DNA of 64,000 bases, from the NCBI GenBank assembly GCA_022316685.1, contig JAKJHU010000082.1:2046001-2110000 (forward strand), given 5' to 3'. Source of the DNA: Progne subis subis (Eukaryota; Chordata; Aves; Passeriformes; Hirundinidae). The notes under the pieces are model-generated. The model was given only the letters and a program-made list of their open reading frames with translations. It did no database searches and was not told where the DNA came from. Position numbers and translations under genes: made by a program. Below, piece after piece: positions 10,131 to 24,360 of the stretch; the stretch's first letter is position 1, and every line of letters starts with the position of its first letter.

Positions 10131-13100
10131 TTGATACTTGTTACCCAGTCACTGAGATTACTCAAAGAAGAGCCCTGGATCTCACTAACCAGCTTCAGGC
10201 ATTTTAGTGGCAGCTTGGATTATAGGAGCCTGACTCAAAGAAGGTGCCATGGGCCAGGATTACTGCTGAGTGTCACCACACAGGAGGGGACAATAGTACA
10301 GAACAAGCACACAGATAAGTGAACAGAGGCTCATTACACAGGCACATTTCCAGACAGTACCAGTGAACATGTCTAATTATGTTTACAAAGATGGGGCTTC
10401 AGTTTCATTTCCAGTTTTGGTTCCTAGATCATATTTATGACATAAAGGTATGACTATTCATGGATCCACCATCAGGGATGCACCCAGCTGCAAAAGGCCA
10501 TCTCTAAAGTGGCAGCAGCTAAATTTTCTAGAAGATAATTCGATTGTAATGTTGAAACGAGGAGATAAAATGGAGAAGATACTTACATTAATATCAAGGA
10601 TTTTTTATTTTAACTCTGATTTTTCATAACGGTATTAATATCCCCAAGGAGTGCTTCCCAGTCCAATCAATGAAAACCAGTTTTCCCACCGGTATTTAAA
10701 TGCCTGTTCTGTGTTTTCCAGGGTTTGTGAGCTGAACCACAATTAAAAACGCTGCTTCTTGTATTCATTTTCGGTGCCCTTTGGAAAAGGGCTGTTTTAC
10801 CTGTGGAGGTGTGCAGGTCCCATCATTTGTGCAGTGGAAGGACTCTTTAATGCCTGGCACTCCTAGAGAATCCTGCGCTGTGCTGGCTGAGTCAGACAGG
10901 AGGTGGGTGCTCACACTCTCACCTGCCCCTCAGCTCACACCAAGCACTCTGGCTTCACTGGAGCAATTCCTGTCTGATGCTCGTCAGCCTGACCACTGAC
11001 TGAGTGTTCTCAGGCTTACAGAGCTCCGTCATCATTCAGGCACTGAAAGTGTCCCTCAGGATTCCTGTGGAGAGAGGTTTCAGGGCTGGGCTCCGATCCT
11101 GCCCCATGTCAGCTGTGCAGTTTGGAGTTTGCAGATTTTTCTCACCTGCAGAGAGGGAACTCGAACAGGCAGAGCCAGGTGTGTTTCTGAGCCTGCTCTG
11201 GAAAAGGTTTTAGCGGCAATCTCACCTCGCCAGCCACTGTGTTCAGCTGCAGCAGAGGGAGCTGCAGAGGCCCCGCAGGAGGCAAGTATGCAATAATTCA
11301 CCCAGGGGGTTATTTGTTGTTGCTAAATGTCATTGTCTTGCTAAACAGAAACCTGTGAAAAATCAAGGACTTGGATTTGGGGATTGGTTGGCAAATATTT
11401 GTATTCATCTCTCAAGCTAAACAAGACAACCCTTTAAAAGTTTCTGTAACAAAACACAAGAAGTTCAAATCGTGAGGTGAGATAGAATCAGCTCATTTCA
11501 TTGGACTCAACCAATATTTTGATAGACACAACTTGCTGCAGAATGAGGGAAGAGGGCTCTACATCAATTAATACATTTCATGCAAAACCACTTCTACACT
11601 GTAAGACAAGTACTGGTCAAACCAGCCTGAAATATGTTGACAGTGAGCATCAAAAAAGGTGCAATTTTAAAGGGCAATGCAGTTTATTTTTACTGATGCT
11701 TTATGGTATTTTTTCCCCTCAGGATCCATTGCATTTACATATTTAAAAATGAATGTTTTCCATCAAACAAACCATCTACACCAGCAAAGGCAAAGCCAAC
11801 TGGCTGTGTCAGATAAAGGAAGCATTCATTTTCACATTAATAAGATACCTGCTTTACAAAGTCTTAGTTTGTTACCCAGGACACTGTAATTACGATGTAA
11901 TTACAAAGGTCTAAATTCAAAATACTTTTGAACTTGTCTGCGTAATCTCAGTGTAAAACAAGGTACCAGTCTAAGAGCATTGCTATAGCCTTGCCTAACA
12001 GTTACGAGTTGTATTTAGCCACTGTTGTCTGATTGTTTATTGTTTTGCTATGATTTTCTTTGAATATTTTGCTGTGCCCGCATTTCTGAATGCCAGCATT
12101 GGAAAGTAACTGCTGTCATACATTTGTGAGTAAAATCAATGTACAATTTTCTGTTGGGAGTGATTCGGGCTTTTTACCAAATCCGACAAAGCTGCCATAG
12201 GTACAGTGCCAGTTCTTAGTGTTTCACTGCTCTTCAGGCTCTGTGTTCCTGTAAGAGGCTCAGGTCTGTGGGTCTCCAGTGCCCTTCCTGGCTGTGAAAG
12301 CATCAGGGGAGGGTGAGCTGTGGGTGGGCATAGGCGTGGGTGGCTGCAGGGTGCCAGGGCATGGCAGCCTCCAGCTGGCTGCTCTGAGCCCTGAGCCCAG
12401 TGTTCTCGGCTAATTTCAAGCAGCTTTTACACCTCTCCGAATCATCTCTTGGAGAGTGGCCAGGCAAAGAGCAGCAGAGAATCAAGAGACTGCACTTTCA
12501 GACAACTTCACAGCCACCTGCTAGGAATTGGACTTTCTTTGCAGTTTAGATGCTTTACACAGTCTGGCCTCTTGCACTTTTTTCTGGCTTGCGCATTGCC
12601 AGTGCTGTGCCCTGTCTTCTAGTGCAACTTCATTATTGCATAAGGAACTGTGATTCTGATCTCTCAGTAATGAACCTTTTGAGGTAAAAATGTCTGTCAG
12701 AGCTTGATAAGGGCACACAGATAATACTGTCCAGCTGTGTTGACTTCAGAGGCTCTGTGCGTGGGTATCTGGCTGTGAGATTCACATCTCTCTGATCTCT
12801 TAAATCAGATCTGTGATTAAAACAGCCCTATTACCTTTTGATACCGAGACAGCGACATATAGAAAAATTTTAAATTTGACTCTCTCATCCTGTAGGAGTC
12901 TTCACGTTGTCCTAATGGATGTTGTATACAGACTTGATTTTAATATTACTTCAAGCCTTTTTGCCCATATTTACTGAGATAGTTTGGTATTGCACATTAT
13001 TAGGTTTAAGCAAGGTCTGTTCAAGTGAGAGGAGCTGAAACACACATTGAAGTGACATACTGAGTAGGACAAAAAATCCAGAAAGTTCCCACATTCCTGA

Positions 13101-14214
13101 ATGGAGGTCTTCACATTAAACAGATTCACAGTCAAAATTTCCTAGCTAGCATGGTGTCAGAGGGACTTCAGCTTTTTTAATTGAAAATTGATAAGCAGTC
13201 TACCCATTTTAAAGTGGAAATCATTTGATGTCCATACTTTCCTCATGTCTCCTCGTGGTCAAGTTTAGATCTGTAGGAGACGCTCCCTGTCTTGCACACT
13301 GTAAGTGCTTAATGTTACATCTGGCCATAAGTACAAAGCATTTATTTTCATTTATAGCATTTCACTACTCTCGGTGCTTCTTGTAATGACATATGGCATA
13401 CGTGTCAGTGGAAAGTGAAACATCTTCCAGTCAATGTCATTACTGTTCTGATATGTTAGTCAAAAAGAACACAAGTATATCTTTCTCTCATTGCCTCAGA
13501 AGTCTAGAATTATTCCCAATACTGAATTCTCATCTGTTTTCCATTGTCACTCTCTAAATAACTACATTTGAATTGTATTAAATATTAAGCCACCTAAAAA
13601 GTACTGGGTGAGAGATTGTAATAAGTAAAGAATAAATTCAGAAAAGGTCCTGCTTTTAACACAGAGAATACTACTAGGAAAGAAATCACCCATGGACTAG
13701 AATGATTTTTCGAGTCCCTCTCCCTTCTCCAGGTTCATCACCATCCCATCTTCACACAGCACATGCAGGAAGCTGGTACTGAATTCAGGAAAGTGAGTTA
13801 AAACTATTGCTGCACCGTGCTATTTCTGGTATCTTGCTTGCAGTGGATGTCTTTTTGCTGTTTAGAAGGAATTCGTTCCAACTGCACCTGCAGCTGCTTC
13901 AGTCCTTACTCAGGAAGCAGCCGCGGTTGCTGCAGCTTTCAGAGGAGGCTGCTGGACAGACCATGATGCAATATTTTTGTGTCACTCCATGTCACTGTCC
14001 TTAAAATAGACTGGTTTAGGCATTCTGGTCATTACCAACACCAGAAGGAGGTCCCCCTGTGGAAATCCTGTAATACCCTTCCAGAAGAAGGGCACATCCA
14101 AAAGAGGCCACTGGTGCTCCCAGGATGTGCTTGAATGCTTCATTAAATACCCACTAACAACCACGTTGGTCTCCTTTTTTCCATGCAGTAAGTCTTAATT
14201 CCACCTTGCAAAAT

Positions 14215-14352
14215 TATGCTGTTTGCACTTAATCATTTCAATTAATCTTTAGTAAATTACCCAGTACTTTGTAATTATAATATTTGCAGTTAATTTTGTG
14301 CCATCTTAAAATAATTAGTTGCATAATATAAGCAATTAATATTTATTTAGGT
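14215..14352. promoter_or_regulatory. TAAT-rich block, candidate enhancer-like element
   Basis: Within about 140 bases there are many ATTA/TAAT cores, among them CAATTAATC, GTAATTATAATA, AGTTAATTTT, ATAATTAGTTGC and GCAATTAATAT. TAAT is the core of many homeodomain binding sites, and dense clusters occur in conserved developmental enhancers. High AT content alone yields some such sites, so this is only a candidate. Confidence 0.2.
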
Positions 14353-17273
14353 TTTTTTCTCTTGCAGGGGGACATACAAATTGTCCTCAGTGGCCTTTCC
14401 GTAGACCTAATTAGCACTTGTTTAAATTATTCCATAGGCTACGGACATTTCATTTGAAAAATAAATGCATTGCCAGTTTTGTGAACTCCTTGCAAACACA
14501 CAGTTGTAAAAATTACTTTTCAGGGGAATGCAAAAGCCCATTTTCATACATCTTCTGGGTTTATGAGCTAGGCTTTTAGGCTCTTGCACCTAAAACTAGT
14601 TACTGAAATCTTAAATGCCGTTAAAATGCAAAAAGTCTGATACCACTTTCCTATAATTAAGTACAGTATCCCAGATTTGTAGCCTGTTTTATTCAGTAAC
14701 GAAAAAGGAAAGCAGTAAGTCTTCAAGAATATAGATACTAGTGTAATTTTCACATTTCTGTACATGCATATACAGTTCAGAAGTTGAGAACACTGTGTTA
14801 AACTTGTGGAAATTAAACCAGATTGCTTCAATCTTGCAAGGAAGCTTCCTAGGTAAATAGTAATTTTCTATTTAAATGCACAGAATACTGAAAAAAATAG
14901 TTTGATCTTTCTAAAAAGAAGATCTGAAAAAAATGTTTACAATCTCCACACATACAAAATTGAGAAATCAAAAATACAGATACTTTTCTGGAGATACGAA
15001 ATGTCAGAACAGACTTTCAGCTCTTATAAGTCAGTGCAGTTCCTTTGATTTCAGTTTAACAATGTAAATTTACCCTGACATAGGTATCTAACCCAAGAAT
15101 GGGAATTCCTGCCCATCTTTTTGCAGGTGCAGAAAATCAAGAGTAACTGCAGGGATTAAAAATTTTGCTGTCATGCCTGTAACACAGATCTGTAAGACAT
15201 GGGATGCCCTAGGTCTTCTGGCATTTCCCCTTTCTAGGGCACAGCAGGGGCCTTTTCCAGAAACACTTGGCTCTACATCTTGTAGCTGGGCTACAAGGAG
15301 ATACTTATTCCGTGAGTATCTCCTAGGGTAGAAATTCTTTCTCAGATAAGATTTGCTGATGCAGATCAAGCTTTAAGGCAGATCAAGTCTGATTTTTCTG
15401 TTTCATGTTAAAACAGGATCCAGGTCTTGAACTGGTCTCAAAAATTAAGAGACCCATTGAAGAAGACTGATGGTGGCTTTGATGTCTTCAGGGGAGCTTA
15501 CACAGCAGAGCAGGCAAGCAGCTGTGTTCCGCCTCAGCTGAGACTTGTGTGTCTTTGCATTCAGTTGCAGGTAAAATTATCTGGGAGTTTCCAGATTAGC
15601 AAAACTACAAATTCCTGAGCTACTGTAGCCTGATGTTCTATAGTGAAGAAATGAAATTTCTTCCTAAGCAGAAACAAACATTATTCTATATTATGCTAAC
15701 CATCCAACTTGGAAGGAAACCAAAGCTGGATGTTAGGCCTCACAGAGACACAGATCCCCCTGAGTGGGGTTGGGTTTGGTGCAGGTGTCAGAGTTTACCT
15801 GGTTGTCTTGGAAGAGCACATCGATCCTTCAGTTCTGTTTCAGGGCTAGAAAAAAGCTCAGGTTTGCAGCTCACAGGTGACAAACCATGTGTAGGCAAAA
15901 GCTGTAGACAGAGCAGCTGGGCAGTCAATGGAGGGCTCATTGAAAAATGAGATGTATTTAACTGACTTACTTGAGCTTTTGCATTAGGGACGAGCAACAG
16001 GGTTGTAACCTCCTCCCAAAACACTGCAACTGCAGACGGGAGCAGGCTATTGGAGCAACAATACTACAGAAAACATTTATTGTATCCCATTATGGAGCCC
16101 TGTTGGAATAAAAATGGAAGCCAATACACCAAACCCTGCAATTTGTGTTGCATAATGCAGCTACTCACTGTTCTTTGGTATCAGAGCTGACACAGCATGA
16201 ATGTTTACACTACACTGGGATAGAAACTCTAGTAAAAATATGTGCTTTGCCATTTAGCTTTTTAAATAACTGGTTTATGGCCTCCTAGTCTGTTTTAGTT
16301 CATTTTACTTTACAGGAATTAATAGGCTGCTCCATTTGTATCTTGCATTAGTTGTATCTTGGGTATTTTAAGTTCCAAAACAGATTGGTTTTGCCCTAAG
16401 GTGTATTCAAGCTCTAATACATATTTCTATTTCACAAGCACGTGCTTTATTTGCAGTATATCTGCTTATATTTTTATTGCATAAATTTGTCAATTTTCTT
16501 CAGTTTGTTTTCAGCACTGAATGCAATAAAGGCAATTTAAAGAAACAGTCTGAAAACAATGTCTTAAAAGAAGAACAAGGCTACTTTGAAAAGTTAAACA
16601 GCATGCTTTGTAAAAACAGTGAACTGTGGTTGGAAATAAAAAGAAATACTCCACACAGGAAATTGTCTATTAAAATTTCTCTTCTTTCCCTCTGAGTGTT
16701 TTTCATCATCAGTGATGTAAGTTACAAAGCATATAAAATCTTAAATGTAATTTTACCTGTTCAGGTGATGCTTTGACTAAAGGATGCAGACTTTGAGAAC
16801 CGCTGAGGATCTCAGTATTTTGGCCACAGTCTGGCAAGGAAGGCTCTGGTTCTTCAGCAGATAACTATATTATTGTTTTTCTTCCTTTCTTGAAATAAGT
16901 CAGGTATAAAGGTGCCTACCTGCTCTCCTGGAAGCTCTCAATACCCCTGAAGAAATGCAATACTTGCAGTGGTCTCCTGGGTAAAGGCCACACACCTCCC
17001 TCAACAGGTTGGACTTTTCCAAAAAAATTCCATTCCTACATAAACGGTCAGAACTGAGTTCTCTACTGACAGAGTTCTTGCAATCAATGTGCGCCCTGTT
17101 AAAAGCGTTTTCCCTGGTTTTGATTAGGAGCATGTTACTGCTCTGTCTTCATATAGGCCAGTGCACTAGAAAAGGGAACTCCTTCTGTCAGCTTCTGTTC
17201 TCATCACTTGTCACTTACAAACTTTGCAGTTTTCCTTCATTTGGGGTGGGGGAGGAGAGGGAACAAATCTTGA

Positions 17274-17298
17274 TTTTTTTTTTTTTTTTTTTTTTTTT
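17274..17298. repeat. T25 homopolymer
   Basis: A run of 25 T residues followed by CAGATG. It formally resembles a splice acceptor with an extreme pyrimidine tract, but the reading frames after it are short. I treat it as a simple repeat, or the reverse-complement A-tail of an old insertion whose body I cannot recognise. Confidence 0.85.
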
Positions 17299-18268
17299 CA
17301 GATGTCTCTATCTAAAGTGAGACAGCAGAGACCTTTGCTGTGACAAGCATTTCTTAAAGCTCATTTCCAAGAGCTTATCTTCACTACTCTGTCAAAACAG
17401 ATAGTTTTTTTCCTGCTTAGAAGTTAGTGGGAAAGGTTTTATCTCTTTTATTTCCTGTTCTGGTACTATTGGTTAATGACTGTAGGACAGACCACTGAAG
17501 CACAACAGTATTGTGAACAAAATGTTCCCTGATTGGGTTTACACGGCTGTGTGCCTCCTGTCTACCTACCCATGTTTTTCTTAGTCGATTTGGTTTTTGA
17601 TTGCATCATGATTTGCATATTGCCTCCTAAAGCATCTAAGACTCCAGCTGTCCCTGATGCTTTCAAAATGCTTCCTGTTTGAGGTCCAGGAATTGCATAC
17701 AGCTCATCCCACCACGTATGGAGAGTGCTTTTTGCTAATACATTCGGTTTTGACCCAGCTCCAAAGATAATAGCCGACAGCTCTTCTCTGCTGATACTAA
17801 AGAGATGCTTGTTCTCTGAAGTGCTGCCTCATAAAAGCCTTTTAAGGATTTCACATTCATCCTCTAATTAAGCAGGTGTCTAAATCTGCAAAGCTGCTTC
17901 ATTCTGAAATCCAACCTGCCTCCACTTCAAAAGTTGTTGTTTCTTTTCCCAAAGATGCTTTAAAAGTGCTTCTTTGACACTTCCAATTTGTAGGGTTATT
18001 TAAAGGCTTTGCTTCTCACCTGATTCCATACATATTTTCCAAAAGAAATTCTGTACTCAGAATACATCAGATCTGATGAGGTGCCTCAAGGACATTCTTT
18101 AATAGTGGTGCTGGAGTTCATATCTTGGACTGAAGATTTTTAATTGCAGTGAGTAACTGGCTCTTGTGCTCAGCCTAATGACACAGGATCCATTTCATGC
18201 TTCTCCCACCAGGAATCTAAATCTTTCCCCTCTCTTTTTTCTTTTTTGTTCTTGTTGTTTGGTTTTAG

Positions 18269-18461
18269 TTATGAGCAATATGTCAGTTTGGCTTTGAAAC
18301 ATCTCGAATTGATCATACCCAAACGCTGGGTTAAAACGAATGCATTTACCCGACCTTTTCCCAGGGGTTCCAATATGGAACAGCTCCAAATACAACCACT
18401 GACTTACCAGAATGATGCTTTGCTTTATGATACTGAGAGAGGCACTGTGACTTCAGTGTAG
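18269..18461 (+). other. Exon-like open frame of unknown status
   Basis: An acceptor-like sequence (CTTGTTGTTTGGTTTTAG) ends at 18268 and an open frame continues to the TAG at 18459-18461, about 63 codons. The frame has few repeats and several CpG dinucleotides in an AT-rich setting, which may mean conservation. There is no recognisable domain, no poly(A) signal close by and no donor at the end of the frame. A conserved non-coding element or chance frame is as likely as an exon. Confidence 0.13.
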
Positions 18462-18477
18462 GAAGTCTTCCTACACT
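18455..18477. repeat. Perfect 11-bp inverted repeat with a 1-nt spacer
   Basis: Arms AGTGTAGGAAG and CTTCCTACACT flank a single T. The near-palindrome overlaps the stop region of the exon-like frame at 18269. The spacer is too short for a hairpin RNA with a normal loop. A protein dimer site or a chance palindrome are the alternatives. Confidence 0.8.
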
Positions 18478-19963
18478 TGAGTTTTACATCTGAAAATAAG
18501 CAGCCTTTTTTTGGAAAGAACGCCTGTGAAGTCATGATTAACTCAGGAATCCAACATGAACTACCATCAAGCTAAAAGAGCAAACTGAAAATACTTCTGC
18601 TTGTGTAAGAAAAAGACAGGTTTTATTTGCATTTATTATGTCCTCAAGGAGACTCAGAGTTAACTTTAGAAGAAATAAGGAATTCCAAAGGAAGAGAAAC
18701 CCATGTCCTACACCTACAGGATTATGTCCTACAACCACAGACTACTGCTTTCCCATCTTGCATGTCTTCAAGAAAACAACATATGGATTAAATGAATTTG
18801 CCAGAGCAAGCAGACAGAGATTACGCCAGATGTGAGCCCTGTTCATTCACAGTGGTTATTCTGTGTTCTCTTGTGGATTTTTGGCTCTGCAGCATAGATC
18901 CAAGGTAAGACCTAGAAACTGAAAGCCCCCAGAGAAAACAAACTACTCAGTCCTTACAGAGTTGCCTCCCTTGCTCCCACAGGCATTGTACTCTAATCCC
19001 AAGGGGGTAAGGACACAGGGTGTCTCTCACAGCAGGACCCCATGTTTTGCCCCAGGTTTCTCGGTGGCTCCCACATTGTGCTGCTATTCCCTTTTTTAAG
19101 GTACATGCAATGTTATGGATGTTCCACAGGGAGCCCACAGGCCATGAAGAAAAGGAGAATAGTTTCCACTGATCTTCCTCCACCCAGGAACAGGAAGGAA
19201 TGAATTATGCCTGAGAACCGTTCCGTTTCAGAGCTATCTTTTAAAAACTAAAGGCCTATTTTTTCACATAATTTATTATTTGTTGATTCAGGCAAGTGCT
19301 GGGGCAGCAGAAAGCTGCTCCCTTATCCTATTGCACAAACTGCTTCGGTGTCTGCCTTCTCTTTTCTCAACCAGAAGTGGGTAGACTTTTCTAGCTGCAA
19401 AATCAATATTCTTCATTACAGGGTAAATTGGTCTGCAGAACTAGAAAATATCCTGGTCCTTCTGGGTCTAAAGTGTAAACAACCTCAGATCTTTCACGAA
19501 TTAGAAACTTTTAAGAGTGGCAGTGGCTTTGTTTTTCCCTGGAAAAAATCCATGGTAACACATGCACCTGGTATGCACTGCTGTGTTCCTCTGGTGAGGT
19601 CACAGTTTAGCACTTGTCTTTCTCAGTTCCACCTTAAATTTGGTGTACAGTTCTTGAGACACATTTGGTGCATCAATCTCCTCAGGGCATTTCTTTAATT
19701 TAAGGAAAGGTGCAGAGACTCCAATTAACCTCAGATGAAGAGCCCCATAGTTCATTGTCCATCTGGGAAAATGAACCTCAGGGAACAGCACTCTTACATT
19801 GCATGTCAGAACCACAATGAGAACTCATGTTTTTAGCTCCTACTTTGGCATGTAACCTATTAGAACAGAATGAACAAACAAGTTCATTAACCTCCCAGAG
19901 CCTTAAGTTTTTTTTTCTATGCAAAGAAGAACTTGTATTTGCCATGGGTGAAATCTGGAGAGG

Positions 19964-19981
19964 AAAAAAAAAAAAAAAAAA
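19964..19981. repeat. A18 homopolymer
   Basis: A run of 18 A residues followed by GGCAGC. No recognisable retroelement body precedes it. Confidence 0.85.
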
Positions 19982-22568
19982 GGCAGCACAATTTCACAAT
20001 TTAAGAACATCACAATTTAAGCATGTGCTAACTCACCACAAAGTGGTTACTTCCCTGACCTTTTTTTACAGGCAGAACGGGAATTCTTAGGGGTAAATGC
20101 GCTGGTAAATGCCAACTTTCTGATGTTACTCACAAGATAATGTTCCTGTTCACAGATAGGCAGGTAACTAAGAGTAGCTGCTTGTTTTGTCTGAACAGTC
20201 AAAAGCACAAGACTGATATCTGCCCAGAGCAAAATTATCTCATAGGAATATGATTCCTCCTGTTGGATGCTCCCTGCTAACTCCTGAGCACTCATCCTTG
20301 GGCAGAGCAGAACCTGCAAAAGGGCTCCATCCTTACAGAAACACATGGCAGCACATGCAACAACAGCAAGATTCAAACCTGTATTGGCTGAGAAACCTAT
20401 CTGTCAATGTCACCTGCTTTGCCCCAGTAAACAGCTACGTTCTAAACTGAGATCCACAAAAGTATTTTACTGATACTGGAGTAAAAGGTGGCCCCAACAT
20501 GATGCAGAGCAACCTACAGGGTCATTCTCCCTTTACCTTTTTGCCATGCTGGCAGCCAGGAGCCATCTCCCGCCCTGCTATTACTCAGTACTCAACTCTG
20601 CCTCAGAAATAAGGTTTGTCTTGAGGGTGGACAGATCAGCAGGAGTCATGCACTATCATCAATTTCTCTTTCCATGTACAGCCAGCGAGCTGTGCAGAAA
20701 CACCTGTACATACCTGCAAGTTTCTTCAGGTTCTTTTGTGAGAAAAGCTAGTTCATCTAACAGACTCCAGAGGGTTGGCTCACACAACAATTTCAAAAGG
20801 AAAAGATGTATTAAATATAAAAATAATAATACCCCTAAACTAAGTGGAATAAGCAGTGAACAAGTTAATTAGACACACCTGAGCCTCCCATGTCTTAGTC
20901 AGGCCCTCGGGGTTTGTTTCTGGGCACACCTCTTGCTCCTCAGGCAGCAGAGGGCTGTGGGATCTCAGAAGGTAAGAGAGGAGACAGTCGTGCACACTGC
21001 TGCGTGCTTTGTTCTCCTGGAAAAGGACACAGAAATCACTTGAGGCAACGTTTTCAACAGCCCAAAGCAAAACCACCGTGGAACATTTCATACTGGCCAG
21101 CTGCAATGGGCACTCTTCTGTGGATACCTAAGCTTCTAGTCCTCAACATCTCTGGGACTTATTCTAGGGAAAAAAAATAAGGACAGAATATTTCTGCTAG
21201 CATTTCTGGGAAGCCAGACTTGGGGGACAAGGCTGCAGAAAAAGTGGCTGAGTTACAGACTCTGGGTTAGCTATAAGAGGGCTTAATTCATCATTTACTG
21301 AGATGAAAACAAGGAAGTGATATAATAACTGATTCTGAGGTGCTTCACTTTAATGATGGTATAAGACAGTACTTTGTGTTGTCACATGAGCAAAGGTCAG
21401 TGAACTGTCAGCCCTTATTACTTGGGCAAATGTTCTTTTGTGAATTCCCAAATGACTTCATGTTACACAGAAATGAGTACATGTCTGTAATGGTTATCTT
21501 CAAAAATCAATAAGCATAAAGTTTAGAAAGAAGGAAAATCAGTAAATGGAAGGAATCATAATTAAAAGGTGCAAAAGTAAAGAAAGTCTTAAAAAGAAAA
21601 AAGAAAAGGAAAAAAAAAGCAGAACTCAAAGAGTCCCATGAGAGAAGAGTTAAGCATTTCTGAGTGAACTGGTGGCCCAGCTCTGTCTAAAATGTCCTGT
21701 CTCAGAAAAGAAGTAGAAAAGACAAAGATACAAGGGAAGTTCAAAAAAATTACAAAACTTACAAACTCATAAAGGAGAATAATGGAATCAGTCATGCATG
21801 GTGTATATTTCATCTGCCTCCAGGATTTCACTTTATGCTCTGAATTTGCTGTCACAATGGATCTAGGGTCTCCAACATCCTTGTTCCACCCCATGCAGGG
21901 CACATTTTCCTGAACCATTGCAAACCCCAACCTGGTTTTGATAGCCCTTTTGCTTTGTAAACATTTCCATTTCCATTTAGCATGTTGAACTGCCTACCCT
22001 CATGCTCCTAGATCCAAGCTGTCATTCAGAACATTTTTCCCCCCTCATATTTATTGTTAGAATATCAACAGATATTCATTAACCTTTTGCATGCTATTTA
22101 CTAATCATCCTGCCTTTACAATATCCTCCTGTTAAAATAATCACTCTACATCTCTTTTTCAGTTCCACTGCAAGAGGAGTTTTACTTCTGCCTCTTATGA
22201 GTATTTAGCACCTGCCTTTGAAAGGAGGTCTAGACATGAGCAAAGTCAATCAGGAGAGAGAGAGCACCACCAAATTTTGATAGCAGTCTTTAACCAGGCT
22301 CCTAAGTAGGGTCCTGGAGTATGCCCAGCAAGTGTGTGGCAGGTGAAATATTCCATATTCCCTCCCCTAAGCAACAAAAAAAAGAGGTGGTGTTTTCCCC
22401 CTTCCCACTTTGAACCTCTCGCTTAAATTTATCCCCTCCAAATTCCCAGACTCATCTTCTCTATCCTGGGGGGGAAGGAATAAAATGAGAAACAGCAACA
22501 GATCATAATAACAGAAGGAAGCAAACTGCTGAAAGTCATCCTTCTTCATTTGTTTGCCCTGGATAGGG

Positions 22569-22595
22569 AAAAAAAAAAAAAAAAAAAAAAAAAAA
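22569..22595. repeat. A27 homopolymer followed by CACCAC
   Basis: A run of 27 A residues, then CACCACAGAC. The right-hand junction matches that of the A25 tract at 9455. No LINE or SINE body is recognisable upstream. Confidence 0.9.
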
Positions 22596-24360
22596 CACCA
22601 CAGACTTGGTCTGAGCAAACTAAGCAGGAAGTTGTAAAATATCATTTGTGGAGCAAAAGGGAGGTTATACTCTAACACCAGAGAAAAGTCACAGGGCAAA
22701 AAACATTCTCAGATTTTACTCCTGTTATTGACAGCTTATATTATTACATATGAAGGAAAAATCACAATATGCAGAAAAATATGAAATTCTATGTGTTATT
22801 AAAGGGTAAATATTTTCTCTTAAGACTACTTTATATTGGGTTTGCTTCTCTGTTAGATTTCAGCTTTTCTTTCTTAACTACCTTGCCGTACAAATTATGC
22901 AGAGGAACAAATTTATTATTCCACTCAAGAGGCAGTTATGAGTACATTTAACTCATGAGCTGAGGGGAAGGCTTAAGTTCATCTTTAACCCGTGCTTTAT
23001 AAAGAATATCTGATAACTACTGTGTTTTCACCAAAGAGAGACTATCCATGGGAAACTGGGATGTGGTGCCTGTTGGACTTTATGGCCTTTGTGCATGATG
23101 ACTAATTGGTCGATGAATAAAACAGATTACACAGTTCTCCAGTTAAGGAATAAGTGGGTTTTTTTCCTGTCTGAGACCTAATGACAGAAGGATCCCCATG
23201 AGTCACCCACTAAGGAAGAAACAAGCAGTACATATAGTATAATGATGTGAATTCAATACCCACCCAATTTATTTTAAAATACATCTGTGCACATCCTTTG
23301 AAGATATCCTCTGGAAGAAATTCCTTTGTAATCTGTCCTGTTCCACTGGGGTTGGCAAACATCTGTGTGTGCAGCTGGGGGGAAGATGGGGGAATTTATT
23401 TTATCAGGTTTTCTCTAGTGAGGTTTAACCTTCCTTAGAGTCTTTCAGCTTCTCTTCCTCTCCTAATGGCTTCTCTCAGATATTTCCTTTAAGCATTCCT
23501 ACTGTGTGCAAGATCCACATTTGACTTAGATACTTAATTCAAGCAATTTATACCGAGAGTTATTCTAATGCCAGACAGCTGGACCAAGCCCACTTCCATA
23601 TTAAGGCAGATGAATGTGCCCAAACCCCTTTGATCCTGCTTCTCATCTTCCTCCAGATGCACTAATCAACAGCCAGTAGCAAAGTGAAAACTAAATAATA
23701 TTGGTTTATTTTTTGCTCCTTCAGCAATAAACCCTCTTATTCACTACCAAAGGCAAAGATAAGCCCTGTAAAGAGGTCAGAAACCCCAGCATCTGTTGCA
23801 CTGATTTATTTCCACATGGAATAAAATCATTTATTTGAAGTACCTTATTAGATAGTTTGCATCATGTGGCATTTTCCTTCTTCTAGAAGAATATAAGAGA
23901 GGATGAACACAGAGAGAGAGAAAGAAGATATGCACTAAAGTGAGCAGTGGAAAAAGCATTGGGCAAGGCAAAGAACAGAGGAAAGGAAGGTGAGCTGAGG
24001 AAACAGAAGCGGAAAATGATAGTGAAAAAATACTTAGTAAGCTCTGATTTCCAGGACTAGGCTTGCTGAACTCTTTTCAGACAAAATTTCACAAAAACAT
24101 CAGTAAAGACTGGAATACTTAAAAGGTACTTTAATAGAGCAGGTGTACAGACCCTATGGGAGCTTCACAGCAATATGGTTTGAGTCAGCTACACATAAAA
24201 AACCTATCTAGAGAGTTTGGCCTATTTGAGTGACTGTCAAGTGGAGAAGAAAGGGATTGTTTTTAATGATGGTTTGGGGCTCAAATACAGATTAGAAAAC
24301 AGACTGGCTTTGTCCCACCCTTCAAAAAGGTTGGCTTTTCCTAACACACAGGTGCCTGAT

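Larger units (their letters stand above)
10131..24360. other. Gene-poor stretch, no supported gene
   Basis: About 14 kb of mostly AT-rich single-copy DNA. Open frames are short, occur in several frames of both strands and show no family signature. I recognise no CR1 or LTR here. Separate entries cover the TAAT-rich block, a T25 tract, an exon-like frame at 18269, an 11-bp inverted repeat and two A-tracts. It could be intergenic DNA or an intron. Confidence 0.5.

Noticed and set aside
17274..17320. T25-CAG as a splice acceptor
   Set aside because: Homopolymer runs produce acceptor-like sequence by chance, and the frame after it is short and uninformative.
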